From Spirochaetaceae bacterium (lineage in GTDB: Bacteria; Spirochaetota; Spirochaetia; DSM-27196; SKKC01): a stretch of DNA of 6,956 bases. Positions 5,016-6,956 of this stretch are shown here, piece after piece. The stretch spans positions 1-6,956 of the forward strand of contig PWGF01000324.1 of assembly GCA_003554375.1 (NCBI GenBank), given 5' to 3'. The notes beneath the pieces are model-generated. The model made no database searches. It saw only the letters and a list, made by a program, of their open reading frames with translations, and was not told where the DNA came from. A program made the position numbers and the translations under genes. Numbering within the stretch: position 1 is the first letter of the stretch; each line of letters starts with the position of its first letter.

Positions 5016-5033
5016 GTTGTTGCATGCAACAAC
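5016..5033. promoter_or_regulatory. 18-bp perfect palindrome, probable operator
   Basis: GTTGTTGCATGCAACAAC at 5016-5033 is its own reverse complement with no mismatch. It lies directly before the AGGGAGG ribosome site and just after the candidate promoter, as expected of a repressor site for a sugar-catabolic operon. Dimeric LacI- or GntR-type repressors bind sites of this size, but the centre (GCATGC) does not identify the regulator, and no regulator gene is in the window. Confidence 0.72.
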
Positions 5034-5045
5034 AGGGAGGTGCTG

Positions 5046-5942
5046 ATGACGGCGGGAAGCTCGCACGCGGGAGAAGAGCGTGAGGCGGTGCGGCGTGCCC
5101 GGAGCGCGCTGGTGACCGGGGGAAGCCGGGGAATCGGGAGAGCTATCAGCGTGGAGTTGGCTTCGATGGGAGTGTCGGTGGCGGTCAACTACAACAGCAA
5201 CGGGGACGCCGCGGAAGAGACCGTTGCCGCCTGTCGAGAGGCCGGGGCGCCCGGGGCGGTGGCAATCCAGGGAGACCTGGGAGCGCCGGAGGCCTGTCGC
5301 GCGCTGGCAGATGCCGCGGAGCAGGAGCTCGGGGAGATCGATCTCTTGGTGAACAACGCCGGACGCGCGCCGCGCGTGCGGGAGGATATTCTCCACGCAA
5401 CCCGGGAGAGTTTCGAGGAGGTGCTCGCGGTCAATCTGACCGGGCCGTACTTTTTGACGCAAGAGTTCGCCCGCCGGTGGCTCGGCGTGCACGGTTCTGA
5501 CGGAGAGAGTGCGCGGTGGGACGGAGATAACGAGCGTGAAGCGGCTTCGGATGCGTCGGCGGCTTCGGGGGCGGAGCGCGCGCGGTCACGGGCGGTGGTC
5601 TTTATCTCGTCTCTTTCGGCTGAGACCGTTTCGCTCAACCGGGGTGAGTACTGCGTGAGCAAGGCGGGGATGGCGATGGCGACGAAGCTTTGGGCGGTAC
5701 GGCTGGCGGATGCCGGGATTCCGGTGGTGGAGGTGCGGCCCGGGATAACCGAGACGGACATGACTGCCGGGGTGAAGCAGAAGTACGACGCGCTGATCGC
5801 CGACGGGTTGGTTCCCCAGCGGCGGTGGGGGCAGCCGGGGGACGTTGCGCGGGTTGTGGGCGCGGTTGCGCGCGGTGACTTCGCGTACTGCACGGGGGCA
5901 GTCGTTGACTGTGACGGCGGATTCCATATTTCGAGGCTCTAA
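5046..5942 (+). CDS. FabG-like short-chain dehydrogenase/reductase (SDR)
   Basis: This is a 298-residue classical SDR. The ATG at 5046 is chosen because AGGGAGG lies five bases upstream; an in-frame TTG at 4980 coincides with the -35 box and is rejected. It shows the cofactor motif TGGSRGIG (24-31), NNAG (103-106), Asn130, catalytic Ser189 (FISS), Tyr202 and Lys206 (EYCVSK), and the late RPGITETDM segment. Such enzymes use NAD(P)H to reduce or oxidise carbonyl/hydroxyl groups. Although it resembles proteins annotated as 3-ketoacyl-ACP reductase, its neighbour suggests a keto-sugar or sugar-acid substrate, as with KduD in uronate breakdown (inference). It is longer than the usual 245-255 residues because of an Asp/Glu/Ser/Ala-rich insert around 148-182, before the catalytic serine strand. 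Its stop is one base from the next start. Confidence 0.96.
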   Translation: MTAGSSHAGEEREAVRRARSALVTGGSRGIGRAISVELASMGVSVAVNYNSNGDAAEETVAACREAGAPGAVAIQGDLGAPEACRALADAAEQELGEIDLLVNNAGRAPRVREDILHATRESFEEVLAVNLTGPYFLTQEFARRWLGVHGSDGESARWDGDNEREAASDASAASGAERARSRAVVFISSLSAETVSLNRGEYCVSKAGMAMATKLWAVRLADAGIPVVEVRPGITETDMTAGVKQKYDALIADGLVPQRRWGQPGDVARVVGAVARGDFAYCTGAVVDCDGGFHISRL

Positions 5943-5943
5943 G

Positions 5944-6956
5944 ATGGAAATAGACGAGAGGATCAAGCCGGCGGATCTACGGAAAGCGCTGGACGATGTT
6001 TTTGAGGTGGCGGCACGCTCGACGTCGAACTTGCGAAAGGCGTGGAGCCCTGACCGGGGCGCGCCGGTGTTCACGATGCGCGGGGAGTATACGGCGCGAG
6101 GGTGGACTGAATGGACGCAGGGGTTCCAGTTCGGCAACGCGCTCTATCTCTTCGACGCGACCGACGACACGGAGATGTTGGAGTATGGCCGGAGCTCAAC
6201 GGTCCGCTTTATGTATCCGCACCTTACGCACACGGGGGTGCACGACCACGGGTTCAACAACGTCTCGACCTACGGCAACCTGTTGCGATTGATGCGTGAA
6301 GGGCGCCTGCCGTCGGACGAATGGGAGGCGGAGTTTTACCGCTTGGCGCTCAGGGTATCGGGGGCGGTCCAGGCGGCGCGCTTCACTGAGCTTCCCGGCG
6401 GGTTGGGCTATGTGCCGTCGTTCAACGGTGCGCACTCGCTTTTTGCGGATACGATTCGCTCGATGCGCTCGCTCTCCGTCGGCCACAGACTGCAGGCACA
6501 TCTCATGGGAGAGCAGGATGCGCGCATCTCGCTTCTGGCGCGGGCGATTGCGCACGCGGAAACGACGGCGCGCTACAACGTGTACTTTGGCGAAGGACGG
6601 GACAGCTACGACGTCCGGGGCCGCGTGGCTCACGAGTCGCTCTTCAACGTGGTAAGCGGGAGCTACCGCGCCCCCTCCACGCAGCAAGGGTACAGCCCGT
6701 TCACGACCTGGACCCGGGGGCACAGCTGGGTCATGTGCGGCTATCCGGAACAGCTGGAGTACTTGGAGACGATCTCGGATGCCGAGTACGAGGGGACCGA
6801 GGCGCTTCCGACGTTGAAGGCGGCGCGGCGGCGTTTTCTGGAGGTAGCATGCGCGGCGGCGGACTTCTACTTGGAGAATACCGCCCGGGACGGGATTCCG
6901 TATTGGGATACCGGAGCGCCGGGCCTTGCGAACCTTGGCGATTGGCGGGCGAAGCC
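5944..6956 (+). CDS. GH88-family unsaturated glucuronyl hydrolase-like protein (C-terminus beyond the window)
   Basis: The frame is open from the ATG at 5944 to the window end, giving 338 residues of a family usually near 380-400 long. GAGG seven bases upstream, inside the end of the dehydrogenase gene, supports the start and implies translational coupling. Family 88 hallmarks are visible in order: WTEWTQGFQFGNALYLF (54-70), VHDHGF (99-104) with Asp101 matching the first catalytic aspartate region, FADTIRSM (167-174) with Asp169 matching the second, WTRGHSW (256-262) like the family WARGQAW motif, and DGIPYWD (316-322). Such enzymes hydrate the double bond of unsaturated uronic acids left by polysaccharide lyases, releasing the uronate. 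No signal peptide is seen, so it likely acts on imported oligosaccharides in the cytoplasm. The exact substrate is not determinable. Confidence 0.93.
   Translation, partial: MEIDERIKPADLRKALDDVFEVAARSTSNLRKAWSPDRGAPVFTMRGEYTARGWTEWTQGFQFGNALYLFDATDDTEMLEYGRSSTVRFMYPHLTHTGVHDHGFNNVSTYGNLLRLMREGRLPSDEWEAEFYRLALRVSGAVQAARFTELPGGLGYVPSFNGAHSLFADTIRSMRSLSVGHRLQAHLMGEQDARISLLARAIAHAETTARYNVYFGEGRDSYDVRGRVAHESLFNVVSGSYRAPSTQQGYSPFTTWTRGHSWVMCGYPEQLEYLETISDAEYEGTEALPTLKAARRRFLEVACAAADFYLENTARDGIPYWDTGAPGLANLGDWRAK

Noticed and set aside
4388..5083. Plus-strand open frame covering the G-rich divergent spacer
   Set aside because: The product is Gly/Arg-rich with no domain, and it overlaps the operator and the start of the dehydrogenase in another frame.

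Overview
This is a GC-rich bacterial segment with strong AGGAG-type ribosome binding sites and sigma70-like promoters. The organism cannot be fixed from the sequence. A free-living, carbohydrate-degrading, double-membrane bacterium fits best: the first gene encodes a lipoprotein and the last is a family 88 glycoside hydrolase. The loose lipobox (VATC) would suit a GC-rich spirochaete such as the Spirochaeta group, but that is a weak inference.

Six coding sequences are supported, four complete and two cut by the window edges. On the minus strand, right to left, are a DUF47/PhoU-like protein (4262-3591); a two-domain DJ-1/PfpI protein (3533-2244) in the same probable operon; a 194-residue hypothetical protein with a small N-terminal domain and a basic C-terminal tail (1573-989); and the N-terminal part of a lipoprotein (287 to beyond base 1). 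On the plus strand are a FabG-like short-chain dehydrogenase (5046-5942) and, one base after its stop, the first 338 residues of a GH88 unsaturated-glucuronyl-hydrolase-like protein (5944 to beyond 6956).

The plus-strand pair looks like a catabolic operon: the hydrolase would release unsaturated uronic acid from oligosaccharides and the dehydrogenase would act on a keto sugar or related intermediate. An 18-bp perfect palindrome lies between a TTGACA box and the ribosome binding site of the dehydrogenase, where an operator would be expected. The minus-strand pair has its own candidate promoter with a TTGACA box. No Pit phosphate transporter, the usual DUF47 neighbour, is present in the window.

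About 1.8 kb is non-coding. Bases 288-988 carry the lipoprotein promoter, a tandem repeat and two long inverted repeats. Bases 1574-2243 carry the promoter and a switch-like leader of the hypothetical gene, then GC-rich sequence with hairpins and a strict G-quadruplex motif. Bases 4263-5045 separate the divergent DUF47 and dehydrogenase genes; their central part is G-rich on the plus strand, with serial hairpins and a second quadruplex motif. I see no tRNA, rRNA, CRISPR array, transposase or clear Rho-independent terminator. No convincing new multi-gene system is visible. The most unusual items are the DJ-1 protein with one catalytic and one degenerate domain, the palindromic operator, and the structured G-rich divergent spacer.
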